This document shows, one piece after another, positions 36,346-44,413 of a DNA stretch of 64,000 bases (the first letter of the stretch is position 1; every line of letters starts with the position of its first letter). Both the position numbers and the translations under genes were made by a program. Origin of the DNA: Nocardia asteroides. GTDB taxonomy: Bacteria > Actinomycetota > Actinomycetes > Mycobacteriales > Mycobacteriaceae. The DNA lies in assembly GCA_019930625.1 (NCBI GenBank), contig CP082844.1, positions 4,402,001 through 4,466,000 on the forward strand, given 5' to 3'. The notes below the pieces were generated by a model. The model saw only the letters and a program-made list of their open reading frames with translations, did no database searches and was not told where the DNA came from.

Positions 36346-37164
36346 GACCGAGGTTCTCCTGACATTGGTTCGTCGACGGCGGGTGGGTTTCTGACGGCGA
36401 TGATCGCGCGGCAGCTACGGCGTGCGTACCGGATATACCCAACTACCCTAGATGTGCCCGATGACCGGCACACCATTAACCCTGTGTTGGTTTCGCGGGG
36501 CCGGTTGCGCTGCGTGTTCGCAGGTGGCGTTCCGTCGGTGGCCCGAGGGTCGGCGGCGTGTTCGCGGCCTTGCACGGCCGAGGTTCCAGCGGGGCCGGAT
36601 TCGCGGTTCGGTCGCACGCGCTTCGCTCCTCTCGAACGCGAGGCGCGCCGCGCACGTGCTCGAACGAGTCGCGGTCGATGGGCAAAGGTGCTGGTCAAGC
36701 GTTTGCTTCGGAGCCCTTGCGAAATGGTCGCGAAGAGTTGCCGGTGCAGGACCGTTCGGTGCGCCGAGTATTCGCCGGTCTCCCGAGCGCCCGAAAAGAA
36801 AAATTTCGCGCTCCGGAATGCGCCGCGTGTCGTGGGCGAGTTCGGCAGTCTCGGTCACCGCGAAGCGGACCGCCCTAGGGCCCCCGACAAGGGTGGCACC
36901 GGCGGGTCGAACGTCCCTGGCGAAGGCCGTGTCCCCGACGCGAGACGGGCAGTCGGGCGCGTCACATACGGGTCCCGTTGCGCGGGGGCGAGGGGAGGGG
37001 CGGGGGCGGCGGGGGTCTACCATCCTCTGTAGTAGTAGTCGCGCCGTACCGGTCGGATCGGGCGCCGGGGCGGACGGCAGTCCGGCACGGACACATCCGT
37101 AGCACCGGAACCAGCGCACTGCTGGTCGATGCCGGATGCGATGCACAGCGTGCGAGGAGAGACA
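36346..37164. other. 819-bp divergent spacer between tkt and ctaB
   Basis: No frame here has convincing coding character; the long leftward frame 36448-37203 is Arg/Pro-rich and unlike any family I know. The part next to tkt (36346-36500) is less GC-rich and probably holds the tkt promoter. The part next to ctaB holds a run of G tracts (36984-37015) and a TACCAT hexamer at 37018-37023. The ctaB ribosome site is GAGGAGAG at 37154-37161. Confidence 0.55.
36984..37015 (+). promoter_or_regulatory. G-quadruplex-capable tract upstream of ctaB
   Basis: Five G runs of 5, 4, 4, 5 and 5 bases (36984-36988, 36992-36995, 36997-37000, 37002-37006, 37011-37015) are separated by loops of 1-4 bases on the strand that reads like ctaB. 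TACCAT (37018-37023), a good actinobacterial -10, starts two bases after the last run, so the tract covers the -35 position. This meets the usual definition of a stable G4 motif. Folding has not been shown. Confidence 0.6.
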
Positions 37165-38154
37165 GTGCGGATTGGGCAACAGCCGGGTGGCGATGGTGCG
37201 CACGGCTCCTCCGCGACGGCGCTGGCCGACCGGTTCACGGGTCCCGGCCTACCGTCCCGGCTGATGCGACGGACACTGGCCTACATCGCGCTGACCAAGC
37301 CCAGGGTGATCGAGCTGCTGCTCGTCGCGACGATCCCGACCATGCTGCTGGCCGACCGCGGCGTCGTCGACATCCGGCTGATCCTCGCGACCCTTTTCGG
37401 CGGTTGGATGGGCGCGGCCAGCGCGAACACGCTCAACTGCGTCGCGGACGCCGATATCGACAAAGTCATGAAGCGCACTGCCAAGCGCCCGCTGGCCCGC
37501 GAGGCGGTGCCGACCCGCAACGCCTTCGTCTTCGGTGTGGTGCTTGGCGTCGGCTCGTTCGCCTGGCTCTGGTGGCAGGCCAACCTGCTCAGCGGCCTGC
37601 TCGTCGTCGCGACGATCCTGTTCTACGTCTTCGTCTACACCTTGGGCCTCAAGCGCCGCACGTCACAGAACGTGGTGTGGGGCGGCGCGGCGGGCTGCAT
37701 GCCCGCGCTGGTCGGCTGGTCGGCCGTGACCGGCGGCATCGGCTGGCCCGCCCTCGCGCTGTTCGGCGTCATCTTCTTCTGGACGCCGCCGCACACCTGG
37801 GCACTGGCCATGCGCTACAAGGAGGACTACCGCGCGGCGGGCGTGCCGATGCTCCCGGTGGTCGCCACCGAGCGGACCGTCACCAAGCAGATCGTCGTCT
37901 ACACCTGGCTGACAGTGCTCACCACCCTCGCCCTGGCGCCCGCGACCGGCGTCATCTACGCGGCCGTGGCGCTGGTGGCCGGAGCGTGGTTCCTGCTCAT
38001 GGCCCACCAGCTGTACGCGGGCGTGCGGCGCGGCGAATCGGTGAAGCCCCTGCGACTGTTCCTGCAATCGAACAATTACCTGGCCGTGGTGTTCTGCGGT
38101 CTCGCGGTGGACTCGGTGCTCGGCTGGGACACCGTCGGCAGCTTCTTCAGTTGA
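37165..38154 (+). CDS. ctaB: Protoheme IX farnesyltransferase (heme O synthase)
   Basis: A 329-residue, roughly nine-helix UbiA-family prenyltransferase that adds a farnesyl group to heme b for cytochrome aa3 oxidase. The first Asp-rich site is '[20 protein letters not shown]', and the second region includes '[21 protein letters not shown]' in part. '[14 protein letters not shown]' begins the domain. GTG 37165 is chosen because GAGGAGAG precedes it by four bases; ATG 37129 lacks a ribosome site. The product feeds CtaA, encoded at 53466-54449. The last 79 bp overlap the 3' end of the monooxygenase gene on the other strand. Confidence 0.95.
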   Translation: MRIGQQPGGDGAHGSSATALADRFTGPGLPSRLMRRTLAYIALTKPRVIELLLVATIPTMLLADRGVVDIRLILATLFGGWMGAASANTLNCVADADIDKVMKRTAKRPLAREAVPTRNAFVFGVVLGVGSFAWLWWQANLLSGLLVVATILFYVFVYTLGLKRRTSQNVVWGGAAGCMPALVGWSAVTGGIGWPALALFGVIFFWTPPHTWALAMRYKEDYRAAGVPMLPVVATERTVTKQIVVYTWLTVLTTLALAPATGVIYAAVALVAGAWFLLMAHQLYAGVRRGESVKPLRLFLQSNNYLAVVFCGLAVDSVLGWDTVGSFFS

Positions 38155-39575
38155 TCGCGCCGACTGATCGCACCGACGTAGCCGTCGGGCCGCACGAGCA
38201 CCCGGGTGCCCTCGACCGCGGCATAGGCCGCGTGGGCGTGTCCGTCGACATCCACCACGTGCTGCCCTGACACCCGCGTTCCGGGGTGTACCACCGCATA
38301 CGCGTGTGGGTCCGCCTCCGCGGGCGCGCCGAACGACAGCACCGTCGCGTGCGGGCCGCGAAACAGGTCGAACAACCGGACGTGCCGACCTCCCTCGTCT
38401 TTCACCGGCGCGTCCGGAGCCCGGTCGCCCGCGGCCAGCGGCTCGCGCACGGCCGGATCGCGGTAGCTGATGTCCAACTGCTGAGTCTCCGGTCCGCGCC
38501 GCATCGCGTCCTCGTCGCCGTCGACGAGTTTGTCCAGCAGTTCGGAACTCAGGCCGAGCACCCTGGCGGCGACCGTCCTGCGCTCGGTCTCGTAGCTGTC
38601 CAGGAGCGTGTCGTCACCGGCGAGGGCGGCGGCCAGCTTCCATCCGAGGTTGTAGGCGTCCTGGATGCCGGTGTTCATACCCTGGCCGCCGGTGGGCGGA
38701 TGCGCGTGCGCGGCGTCCCCGGCGAGGAAGACCCGGCCGTCGCGGAACCTGCGCGCCAAGCGGACATTGGGCCGCCATACCGTCACCCAGGTCAGGTCGC
38801 TGAGCGTGACGACGTGGCGTCCGCAGTAGCGATCGGCGTAGGACTGCAGCAGTTCGAGACTCGGTGGCGCGTCCGCGCTCAGTGGCGCGGCGAACTGGAA
38901 GTGACGTCCGCCTGGCAGCGGAGACAGCGCGATGCCCCGCATCGGCTGGTCGGCGGCGGCGAACCAGTAGCCGAAGTCGTGGTCGAGCGCGTCGGCGCGC
39001 ACATCGCCGAGCAGCATCCGGATCGACTCGTCGGTCTCGCCCTCGAACGCGATGCCCAGCGTCTTGCGCACGGTGCTCCTGCCGCCGTCGGCGCCGACCA
39101 GGTACGCGGCGCGGACGGTCTCGCGGGCGCCGTCGCGCTCCAGCGTCGCCGTGACGCCGCTGTCGTCCTGGCCGAAGGTAACCAGGGCTGTTCCCAGCTC
39201 CACGGGTACGCCGAATTCGGCGAGCCGTTCGCGCAGGATGGCCTCGGTGCGGGACTGGCCGAGGACCCACCCGTTGGGGTAGGGGACGGCGGGGGAGGGC
39301 TCGACCGGCTCGCTCATCCTGCGCTCGGCGACGAACGTGCCGTCGAGGTACACGCGCATCACCGGCCCCGGCATCCCCGCAGTGTGCACCGCGTCCAGAA
39401 CTCCCAGGTCGTCGAAGACTTCCAAGGTGCGCGGCTGGATGCCGTCGCCGCGGGAGCCCGCGAAGAACGTGTCCGCCTTGTCGATGATCCGAACGGGAAT
39501 GTCCCGTCGGGCGAGATCGAGGGCGAGGGTGAGGCCGGTGGGTCCGGCGCCTGCGACGAGAACGAGCTGTGACAC
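38076..39575 (-). CDS. FAD-dependent aromatic monooxygenase (PheA/TfdB type)
   Basis: A 499-residue flavin hydroxylase. Three FAD motifs are seen: '[20 protein letters not shown]', the DG motif '[14 protein letters not shown]', and the GD motif '[20 protein letters not shown]'. Residues about 390-480 form the thioredoxin-like C-terminal domain of phenol-hydroxylase-like enzymes. The last 26 residues ('[20 protein letters not shown]' and on) are low-complexity and are encoded across the end of ctaB on the opposite strand. A likely role is hydroxylation of an aromatic or polyketide substrate. The divergent TetR gene probably controls it. GTG start with an AGAGGAG site. Confidence 0.9.
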   Translation of the reverse strand: MSQLVLVAGAGPTGLTLALDLARRDIPVRIIDKADTFFAGSRGDGIQPRTLEVFDDLGVLDAVHTAGMPGPVMRVYLDGTFVAERRMSEPVEPSPAVPYPNGWVLGQSRTEAILRERLAEFGVPVELGTALVTFGQDDSGVTATLERDGARETVRAAYLVGADGGRSTVRKTLGIAFEGETDESIRMLLGDVRADALDHDFGYWFAAADQPMRGIALSPLPGGRHFQFAAPLSADAPPSLELLQSYADRYCGRHVVTLSDLTWVTVWRPNVRLARRFRDGRVFLAGDAAHAHPPTGGQGMNTGIQDAYNLGWKLAAALAGDDTLLDSYETERRTVAARVLGLSSELLDKLVDGDEDAMRRGPETQQLDISYRDPAVREPLAAGDRAPDAPVKDEGGRHVRLFDLFRGPHATVLSFGAPAEADPHAYAVVHPGTRVSGQHVVDVDGHAHAAYAAVEGTRVLVRPDGYVGAISRRDQLKKLPTVSQPSTESTARPQNTTAR

Positions 39576-39591
39576 GAGTAACTCCTCTATA

Positions 39592-39620
39592 TGAATTTTG
39601 ATTCACTGAATGCTGATTCA
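39592..39620. promoter_or_regulatory. Two tandem TetR-type operators
   Basis: The palindrome TGAAT-N4-ATTCA occurs at 39592-39605 and again, with identical arms, at 39607-39620; the centres are 15 bp apart. The second copy extends to CTGAAT-N4-ATTCAG (39606-39621). They lie between the divergent starts of the monooxygenase (39575) and tetR (39662) genes and overlap the likely monooxygenase -10 region. Two dimers bound 1.5 turns apart are typical of several TetR-family repressors. Confidence 0.75.
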
Positions 39621-39661
39621 GCATCGCTCTTGATACCTTTCGATGTCAAGGAGGTGAGCTG

Positions 39662-40264
39662 GTGTCGTTGAGTCGCAAGGAGAAGTCGGCCGAAACCGAG
39701 CAAGCGTTGAAGGCCGCGGCGCGGCGGTTGTTCGCCGAGCGCGGCTATCTGAACACCAAGATCACCGATATCACGGCGGCGGCGGGCCGGGCGGCCGGGT
39801 CGTTCTACAACCACTTCGCGAGCAAGGAAGAATTGCTCCAGGCATTGCTGAGCGATCTGGCCGCGGCAGGGGACGAGCGGGCGCAGGGGCCCGGCCACAA
39901 CCCGGACTTCGGCGACCCGGAGGCGGTCCGCTACCACGTCGCCGGGTATTGGACTTTCGCGCGGGAGCACGCGTCCGTGCTACGCGCGGTGAACCAGGCG
40001 GCTCTGGTCAACGACGAGTTCGCGCGCATGGTCGCGCAGTTCGGCGTGCAGCAGCGCGCGGACATCGCCGATCACGTGGCGGGTTTCGCCGACCAGGGAT
40101 TGCGGCTGCCGAGCACGGTCGATGCCAGCCTCGCGATGATGTTCCTGCTCGCGCAGAGCCTGCTGGCCGCGGTAGAGGAAGGCAATGTCGAACTGACCGA
40201 CGAGCAGGCCGTGGACGGGCTGACCCGCTTCATCTATCGCGGTCTCACCGGCCGCGACTACTGA
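39662..40264 (+). CDS. TetR-family transcriptional regulator
   Basis: A 200-residue regulator with an N-terminal TetR helix-turn-helix: 'ALKAAARRLFAERGYLNTKI', 'TDITAAAGRAAGSFYNHFASKEELLQ' (in part). The remaining 140 residues are the ligand/dimer domain. It is divergent from the flavin monooxygenase gene, and two tandem palindromes between them are the probable operators, so it likely represses the monooxygenase and itself until an aromatic ligand binds. GTG 39662 has a strong AGGAGGTG site. Confidence 0.9.
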   Translation: MSLSRKEKSAETEQALKAAARRLFAERGYLNTKITDITAAAGRAAGSFYNHFASKEELLQALLSDLAAAGDERAQGPGHNPDFGDPEAVRYHVAGYWTFAREHASVLRAVNQAALVNDEFARMVAQFGVQQRADIADHVAGFADQGLRLPSTVDASLAMMFLLAQSLLAAVEEGNVELTDEQAVDGLTRFIYRGLTGRDY

Positions 40265-40304
40265 CCGGGCGGCGGACGACCCGTCGGATCGCCCGCCGCC
40301 GGTC
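40263..40304. terminator. Possible bidirectional hairpin between tetR and qor
   Basis: GC-rich arms at about 40263-40279 and 40289-40304 can pair imperfectly across a short loop. They fill the gap between the two convergent stop codons (40264 and 40303). The stem has at least one bulge. Confidence 0.4.
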
Positions 40305-41268
40305 ACGGGAGCAGGACGATGGAACCGGTGGTCTTGCGGCCTTCCAGGTCGCGGTGGGCCTGTTCGGCGTCGGCGAGCGGGTAGGTCGCGCCGATCCGGA
40401 TGTTCAGCGTGCCCTTGGCGATGGCATCGAGGATGTCACCTGCGCGCCAGGTGAGCTCGGCGCGGTCGCGGGTGTAATGCGCCAGCGTGGGGCGGGTGAC
40501 GAAAAGCGAACCGGCCGTGCTGAGTCGTTGCAGGTCGAACGGCGGCACCGGACCGCTCGCGCCACCGAACAGGGCGAGCGTGCCGCGCACGCGCAGCGCC
40601 GCCAGGCTCGCCTCGAAGGTCGCGGCGCCGACGCCGTCATAGACCGCCGCCACGCCGACGCCGTCGGTGAGTGCGCGCACCTGGTCGGCGAGGTCGTCGC
40701 CATAGCGCAGCACCTCGGCCGCTCCTGCCGCGCTGGACAGCGTCTCCTTCGCGTCGGACGACACGGTGGTGATCACCCGCACGCCGCGCGCGGCGAGCAG
40801 TTGGGTGAGGATCAGCCCGACGCCGCCCGCGCCGGCGTGCACGAGCACCGTTTCCCCCGGCTCGGGCCGATAGATCGACTCGATGAGATAGTGCGCGGTC
40901 ATACCCTGCAACAGCGCCGAGGCGGCCACTGGCGGCTCGACGCCGTCTGGCACCGCGATGGCGACGGCGGCCGCGATCGCGACCTTCTGGGCGTAGCTGC
41001 CCGGCCCGGCGGCCCAGGCGACCCGGTCGCCGACCGCGAAGTCGCTGACGTTCGCGCCGACTTCGGCGACCACGCCGGTGCCCTCCGCGCCCGGGATGTA
41101 AGGGACATCCTGGGGGTAGCGCCCGGTGCGGATGTAGGTGTCGATGAAGTTGACGCCGATCGCCTGGGTATCGACCAGCAACTGGTCCGGTCCGACCTGC
41201 GGATCAGGCGCCTCCATGTACTTCAGGACCTCGGGACCACCGTGTTCGGAAACCTGAATGGCGCGCAT
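40303..41268 (-). CDS. qor: NADPH:quinone oxidoreductase (zeta-crystallin type)
   Basis: A 321-residue medium-chain reductase without the structural zinc Cys cluster. 'QAIGVNFIDTYIRTGRYP' marks the quinone reductase subgroup, with the NADPH loop 'VLVHAGAGGVGLILTQLLAARG' in part ('GAGGVG'), 'VITTVSSDAKETL', and the C-terminal 'NIRIGATYPLADAEQAHRDLEGRKTTG' in part. It likely reduces quinones by one or two electrons. From memory, M. tuberculosis carries qor (Rv1454c) at the same place near ctaB and ctaA. ATG start. Confidence 0.93.
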   Translation of the reverse strand: MRAIQVSEHGGPEVLKYMEAPDPQVGPDQLLVDTQAIGVNFIDTYIRTGRYPQDVPYIPGAEGTGVVAEVGANVSDFAVGDRVAWAAGPGSYAQKVAIAAAVAIAVPDGVEPPVAASALLQGMTAHYLIESIYRPEPGETVLVHAGAGGVGLILTQLLAARGVRVITTVSSDAKETLSSAAGAAEVLRYGDDLADQVRALTDGVGVAAVYDGVGAATFEASLAALRVRGTLALFGGASGPVPPFDLQRLSTAGSLFVTRPTLAHYTRDRAELTWRAGDILDAIAKGTLNIRIGATYPLADAEQAHRDLEGRKTTGSIVLLP

Positions 41269-41330
41269 GAGTTCCAGTTCTACACCCGAGCGGCGGGGCC
41301 CGCTTTCTACCGGCCGGTAAACTGCCTGCC

Positions 41331-41681
41331 ATGAGTACTGAAACCGCCACGACGCCGGTGAAGCTGTCGGGCGCCCTCGTGGAGTCCGTCAAGGGATTCG
41401 TCGCCGACCACGGCAAATCCGCCACGGCCGTGCTCCAGCCGATCGGTCGCGCGGGCGTCCGCGTCACGCTGGTCGGTTCCGACGGCGTCCTCGGCGACCG
41501 GGTCGTCTCCGACCTGGCGACCGCCAAGGCGCTGGTCGACACGATCGACGGTCTCACCGAGGCCGATGAATGGGATCGTGAACTCACCTCGATCGTCACT
41601 CCCCGCCAGGGCCACTGGGCCAAGATGGCGGGCTGGGTCGCCAAGCAGGCCCGTTTCCCCAAGGCGCGCAACGAGAAGTGA
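41331..41681 (+). CDS. Conserved hypothetical protein
   Basis: A 116-residue soluble protein. The sequence ('GALVESVKGFVADHGKSATAVLQP', in part; 'DLATAKALVDTIDGLTEADEWDRE'; 'HWAKMAGWVAKQARFPKARNEK') shows good codon use and an alternating strand-helix pattern, but I recognise no family with known function. ATG 41331, divergent from qor across 62 bp. The next gene starts 3 bp after its stop, so it is likely cotranscribed with the secreted cyclohexadienyl-dehydratase-like protein. Confidence 0.7.
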   Translation: MSTETATTPVKLSGALVESVKGFVADHGKSATAVLQPIGRAGVRVTLVGSDGVLGDRVVSDLATAKALVDTIDGLTEADEWDRELTSIVTPRQGHWAKMAGWVAKQARFPKARNEK

Positions 41682-41684
41682 TCG

Positions 41685-42491
41685 GTGCGTAACCGAGTGA
41701 TGACGCCGACCGGCCGCGTCGGCGCGGTTCTGGCCGTCGTATGCGCGGTCCTTGCCGGCGCCGCGGTTCCGGCGGCCGCGCGACCGGCGGAGATCTCGAC
41801 GGTGCTGCGCGCCTGCACGCCCGGCGACTATCCGCCGTACTCGATCAGGGACGACGAGGGCGGCTATCGCGGCGTGGACGTCGATCTCGCGCGGGGGTTC
41901 GCCACACTGCTCGGCCGCCCGATCGAGTTCGTGCCCGTGACGTGGGCGACGCTGCGGACGGACTTCGCCGAGCGGAACTGCGACCTCGCGGCCGGGGGAA
42001 TCTCCGACCTGCCGTCACGACGCGCGTTCGCGGACTTCTCGATCACCTACGGCACCGACGGAAAAGCGCCGATCACCCACCGTGCGAACGGCGCCGCCTA
42101 CGCGACCATCGCGGAGATCAATCGTCCCGGTGTTCGCGTGATCGCCAATCGCGGTGGAACGAACGAGGAGTTCGCGCGCAAGAACTTCCCCGACGCGCAG
42201 TTGACCTTGTGGCCGGACAACCTGACGATTTTCGGCGAGATCGAACAGGGCCGCGCCGAGGTGTTCGTCACCGACTCCGTCGAGGGCCGCTACCGCGTGC
42301 GCGAGCACCCGGACCTGCAAGTGCTGCACCCCGAAGCGCCGTTCGACTCATTCGGGAAGGTGTGGCTGGTACGCAAGGACGATCCGGTCCTGGCGACCGC
42401 CCTGGACGCGTATCTGGCGACCCAGCTCGCGACCGGCGCGGTGGACCGGCTGTTCGACCAGTGGATCGGACCCGGCGCTTCCGCCCCCTGA
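41685..42491 (+). CDS. Secreted solute-binding-fold protein, cyclohexadienyl dehydratase (PheC)-like
   Basis: A 268-residue protein with a signal peptide (hydrophobic 'VGAVLAVVCAVLAGAAVPAAA') and a type-3 solute-binding fold. It resembles secreted cyclohexadienyl/arogenate dehydratases more than amino-acid receptors: 'GDYPPYS', 'GYRGVDVDLARGFATLLG', 'DLAAGGISDLPSRRAFADFS', 'RVIANRGGTNEEFARKNFP' and 'DNLTIFGEIEQGRAEVFVTDS' all match the pattern I recall for Pseudomonas PheC. If active it would turn prephenate or arogenate into phenylpyruvate or phenylalanine outside the cytoplasm. No transporter genes flank it, which argues against an ABC receptor. GTG start. Confidence 0.78.
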   Translation: MRNRVMTPTGRVGAVLAVVCAVLAGAAVPAAARPAEISTVLRACTPGDYPPYSIRDDEGGYRGVDVDLARGFATLLGRPIEFVPVTWATLRTDFAERNCDLAAGGISDLPSRRAFADFSITYGTDGKAPITHRANGAAYATIAEINRPGVRVIANRGGTNEEFARKNFPDAQLTLWPDNLTIFGEIEQGRAEVFVTDSVEGRYRVREHPDLQVLHPEAPFDSFGKVWLVRKDDPVLATALDAYLATQLATGAVDRLFDQWIGPGASAP

Positions 42492-42620
42492 TCTTCCCTC
42501 AGCGGACCTCCCGGGATGCTTCGCGGGCGCGTTCTCAAACCCCATTGCGAACCGATCCCGCACGTACGCCATTGAGAAAATCGGTTGTCATAGCTCGTCC
42601 CAGCGAACAAGGTCTACGCC

Positions 42621-43148
42621 GTGAACATAGACTGGAACGCCGAGATACGTGCTCAACTCCAGACGCATTGGACGAGGCAGCTGCGCCCTCGGCTCGAGGG
42701 GCTGACTGACGAGGAGTACTTCTGGGAGCCGGTGCCTGGTATGTGGACCGTGCGCCCCGTCGACGGTCGGTTCGTCAGCGACTTCGCGGTCCCTCCGCCC
42801 GAGCCTGCGCCAGTTACCACCATCGCTTGGCGGCTGGGTCACGTGGTGTTCTTGCTGGAGGCAGGCCTGCATCGATTCGGCCACCCACCCATCGACTTCC
42901 AATCGTTCCGTTATGCCGGGACAGCGGAGGAGGCGCTGAGTCAACTCGATGACGCGTACCAGGCGTGGATCGACGGCGTCAGCGGTCTGGGCGTCGACGG
43001 GCTGGCTGAACCCGCGGGGCCTCCGAACAGCATGCTGGCCGACTGGTCGACCGCGGGAATCGTTCTGCACACACAGCGAGAGCTGCTACACCACGGAGCA
43101 GAGATTGCCCTGTTGCGTGACCTGTATCGCGCTGGCATGCGACGGTGA
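42621..43148 (+). CDS. DinB-superfamily protein
   Basis: A 175-residue protein with the four-helix DinB_2/YfiT-like layout: 'QTHWTRQLRPRLEGLTDEEYFWEPVP' in part, 'TTIAWRLGHVVFLLEAGL', and 'QRELLHHGAEIALLRDLYR', where His residues at the ends of helices could bind a divalent metal as in this superfamily. Some actinobacterial members use mycothiol or bacillithiol as thiol cofactor; the substrate here is unknown. GTG 42621 start. It is followed by 400 bp without a supported gene. Confidence 0.85.
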   Translation: MNIDWNAEIRAQLQTHWTRQLRPRLEGLTDEEYFWEPVPGMWTVRPVDGRFVSDFAVPPPEPAPVTTIAWRLGHVVFLLEAGLHRFGHPPIDFQSFRYAGTAEEALSQLDDAYQAWIDGVSGLGVDGLAEPAGPPNSMLADWSTAGIVLHTQRELLHHGAEIALLRDLYRAGMRR

Positions 43149-43550
43149 CTTCATTCCGGCGCCCACCAACACCCGGGTCTGTCCGGCCGACGTGAGGCAG
43201 AGCGTCTCAGACACGCCTCGGGGACCCGTTTGCAATCCGGCGGGTGAATGGATCGGCGGCCGTCACGATGGTCAGCATGACGGACACGGGAGAGCATTGA
43301 ACAGCGTCGATTCGGCGGACGCCCTGCCAGAAGACCTTTCCGCAAATCGGTGCTGGATGCCGGGCAGGGTCAGGTAGCAGGACACGATCCCCGTGGTGCA
43401 AGGCCGGTTCGGCAGTGCGGCATGTGGCAGTTGAGGGCGTGTCGGCACGGCATGACTGCTGTATTCGGCAACGTGTTTCGCCTTGCATCTGACGTAGGGT
43501 CAGGTTCTAACGTCGGCGACACCGGCGCAAGGTGCGTCGGTGGAAGTGAG
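43149..43550. other. 402-bp region without a supported gene, leader of the MerR-type gene
   Basis: No convincing frame. The last 70 bp hold the likely promoter of the MerR-type regulator. A GAGGC...GCCTC pair at about 43195-43219 could form a weak hairpin after the DinB gene. Confidence 0.45.
43483..43513 (+). promoter_or_regulatory. MerR-type promoter with a 19-bp spacer and internal operator
   Basis: TTGCAT (43483-43488) and TAACGT (43508-43513) are separated by 19 bp, the elongated spacing typical of MerR-controlled promoters. An inverted repeat CTGAC-N5-GTCAG (43489-43503) lies inside the spacer. It is 38 bp upstream of the ATG of the TipA-like gene, so autoregulation is likely. Confidence 0.6.
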
Positions 43551-44315
43551 ATGAAACGGATGGACCAGCCCGGAACCGAACGTGTATGGAAGGTCGGTGA
43601 ACTCGCGGCCGAGGCCGGACTGACGGTGCGGACGCTGCATCATTACGACCGTATCGGGTTGGTACATCCAGCGGAGCGGACCAGCACCGGCCACCGGCTC
43701 TACACCGCGGGCGATGTCGAGCGTCTGTACCAGGTGCTGGCCCTGCGTCAGTTGGGTTTGGGACTGGACCAGATCGGGGACCTGCTCGAGGGCGCCGTGG
43801 CGGTGTCGCAGGTGCTGTCTGCTCATCGCGACTTTCTGGCCGCGCAACTGGCCGCGACCCAGGACCTACACGCCTTGGTCGCGGCGCTGGCCGCCACGGC
43901 GGAGAGCAGGCCCGACGCATCCGCGGATCGCTTCCTCGAATTGATCAGGAGGACCGTCATGGTAGACGACACCTTCAAGGAGTATTTCACCGAGGAACAG
44001 CTGACGCAGCTCGCGCAGCGTCGGGAAAAGCTCGGTGAACAGCGCATTCAGCAAGTCGAAGCGGAATGGGGTGTGCTCATCCCCAAGGTCGACGCGGCGA
44101 TCGCAGCGGGAGTGGACCCGGCCTCACCCGAGGCGCAGAAATTGGCGGCGCAGTGGATGGAGCTGTTGGAAGGGTTCCACGGTGGTGACGCGGGTCTGCG
44201 TGACAGCCTGTACCGGATGCAGGCCGGCGAGGCCGACCGGATCGAGAGCGAGTTCTGCGGACCGTCACCCGCTCAGATCGAGTTCATCACTGCCGCGAAC
44301 GCGGCACGCCGATAG
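43551..44315 (+). CDS. TipA-like MerR-family regulator with a TipAS domain
   Basis: A 254-residue regulator. Residues about 9-80 are the MerR winged helix: 'WKVGELAAEAGLTVRTLHHY', 'DRIGLVHPAERTSTGHRLY', and 'LYQVLALRQLGLGLDQIGDL'. A coiled dimer helix follows, then from about residue 135 a TipAS-like effector domain ('FKEYFTEEQLTQLAQR', 'KVDAAIAAGVDPASPEAQ', 'WMELLEGFHGGDAGLRDSLY'). TipA proteins bind thiopeptide-type drugs and activate their own promoter. ATG 43551 has a GGAAG site; the open frame continues upstream without homology. A strong hairpin follows the gene. Confidence 0.92.
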   Translation: MKRMDQPGTERVWKVGELAAEAGLTVRTLHHYDRIGLVHPAERTSTGHRLYTAGDVERLYQVLALRQLGLGLDQIGDLLEGAVAVSQVLSAHRDFLAAQLAATQDLHALVAALAATAESRPDASADRFLELIRRTVMVDDTFKEYFTEEQLTQLAQRREKLGEQRIQQVEAEWGVLIPKVDAAIAAGVDPASPEAQKLAAQWMELLEGFHGGDAGLRDSLYRMQAGEADRIESEFCGPSPAQIEFITAANAARR

Positions 44316-44364
44316 CGGCTTCGGCAGCCGGCGTATCGATTGAGACGGGAGCAGCTGAGGTTAC

Positions 44365-44413
44365 GCACGGCGCCTGGTGTGCGGGAGAGTTTCTTGCGCA
44401 CCAGGCGCCGTGC
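44365..44413 (+). terminator. Hairpin terminator after the TipA-like gene
   Basis: A perfect 15-bp stem (arms 44365-44379 and 44399-44413, starting GCACGGCGCC) encloses a 19-nt loop, about 50 bp after the stop codon. The loop is long for a terminator, so another regulatory role is possible. Confidence 0.65.

Noticed and set aside
36448..37203. 251-codon leftward frame in the tkt-ctaB spacer
   Set aside because: Arg/Pro-rich composition, no motif, and it runs through the G-tract region and the ctaB ribosome site; not supported as a gene.
41685..42491. Ordinary amino-acid ABC transporter receptor
   Set aside because: No permease or ATPase gene is adjacent, and the block pattern is closer to secreted cyclohexadienyl dehydratase; still open to test.
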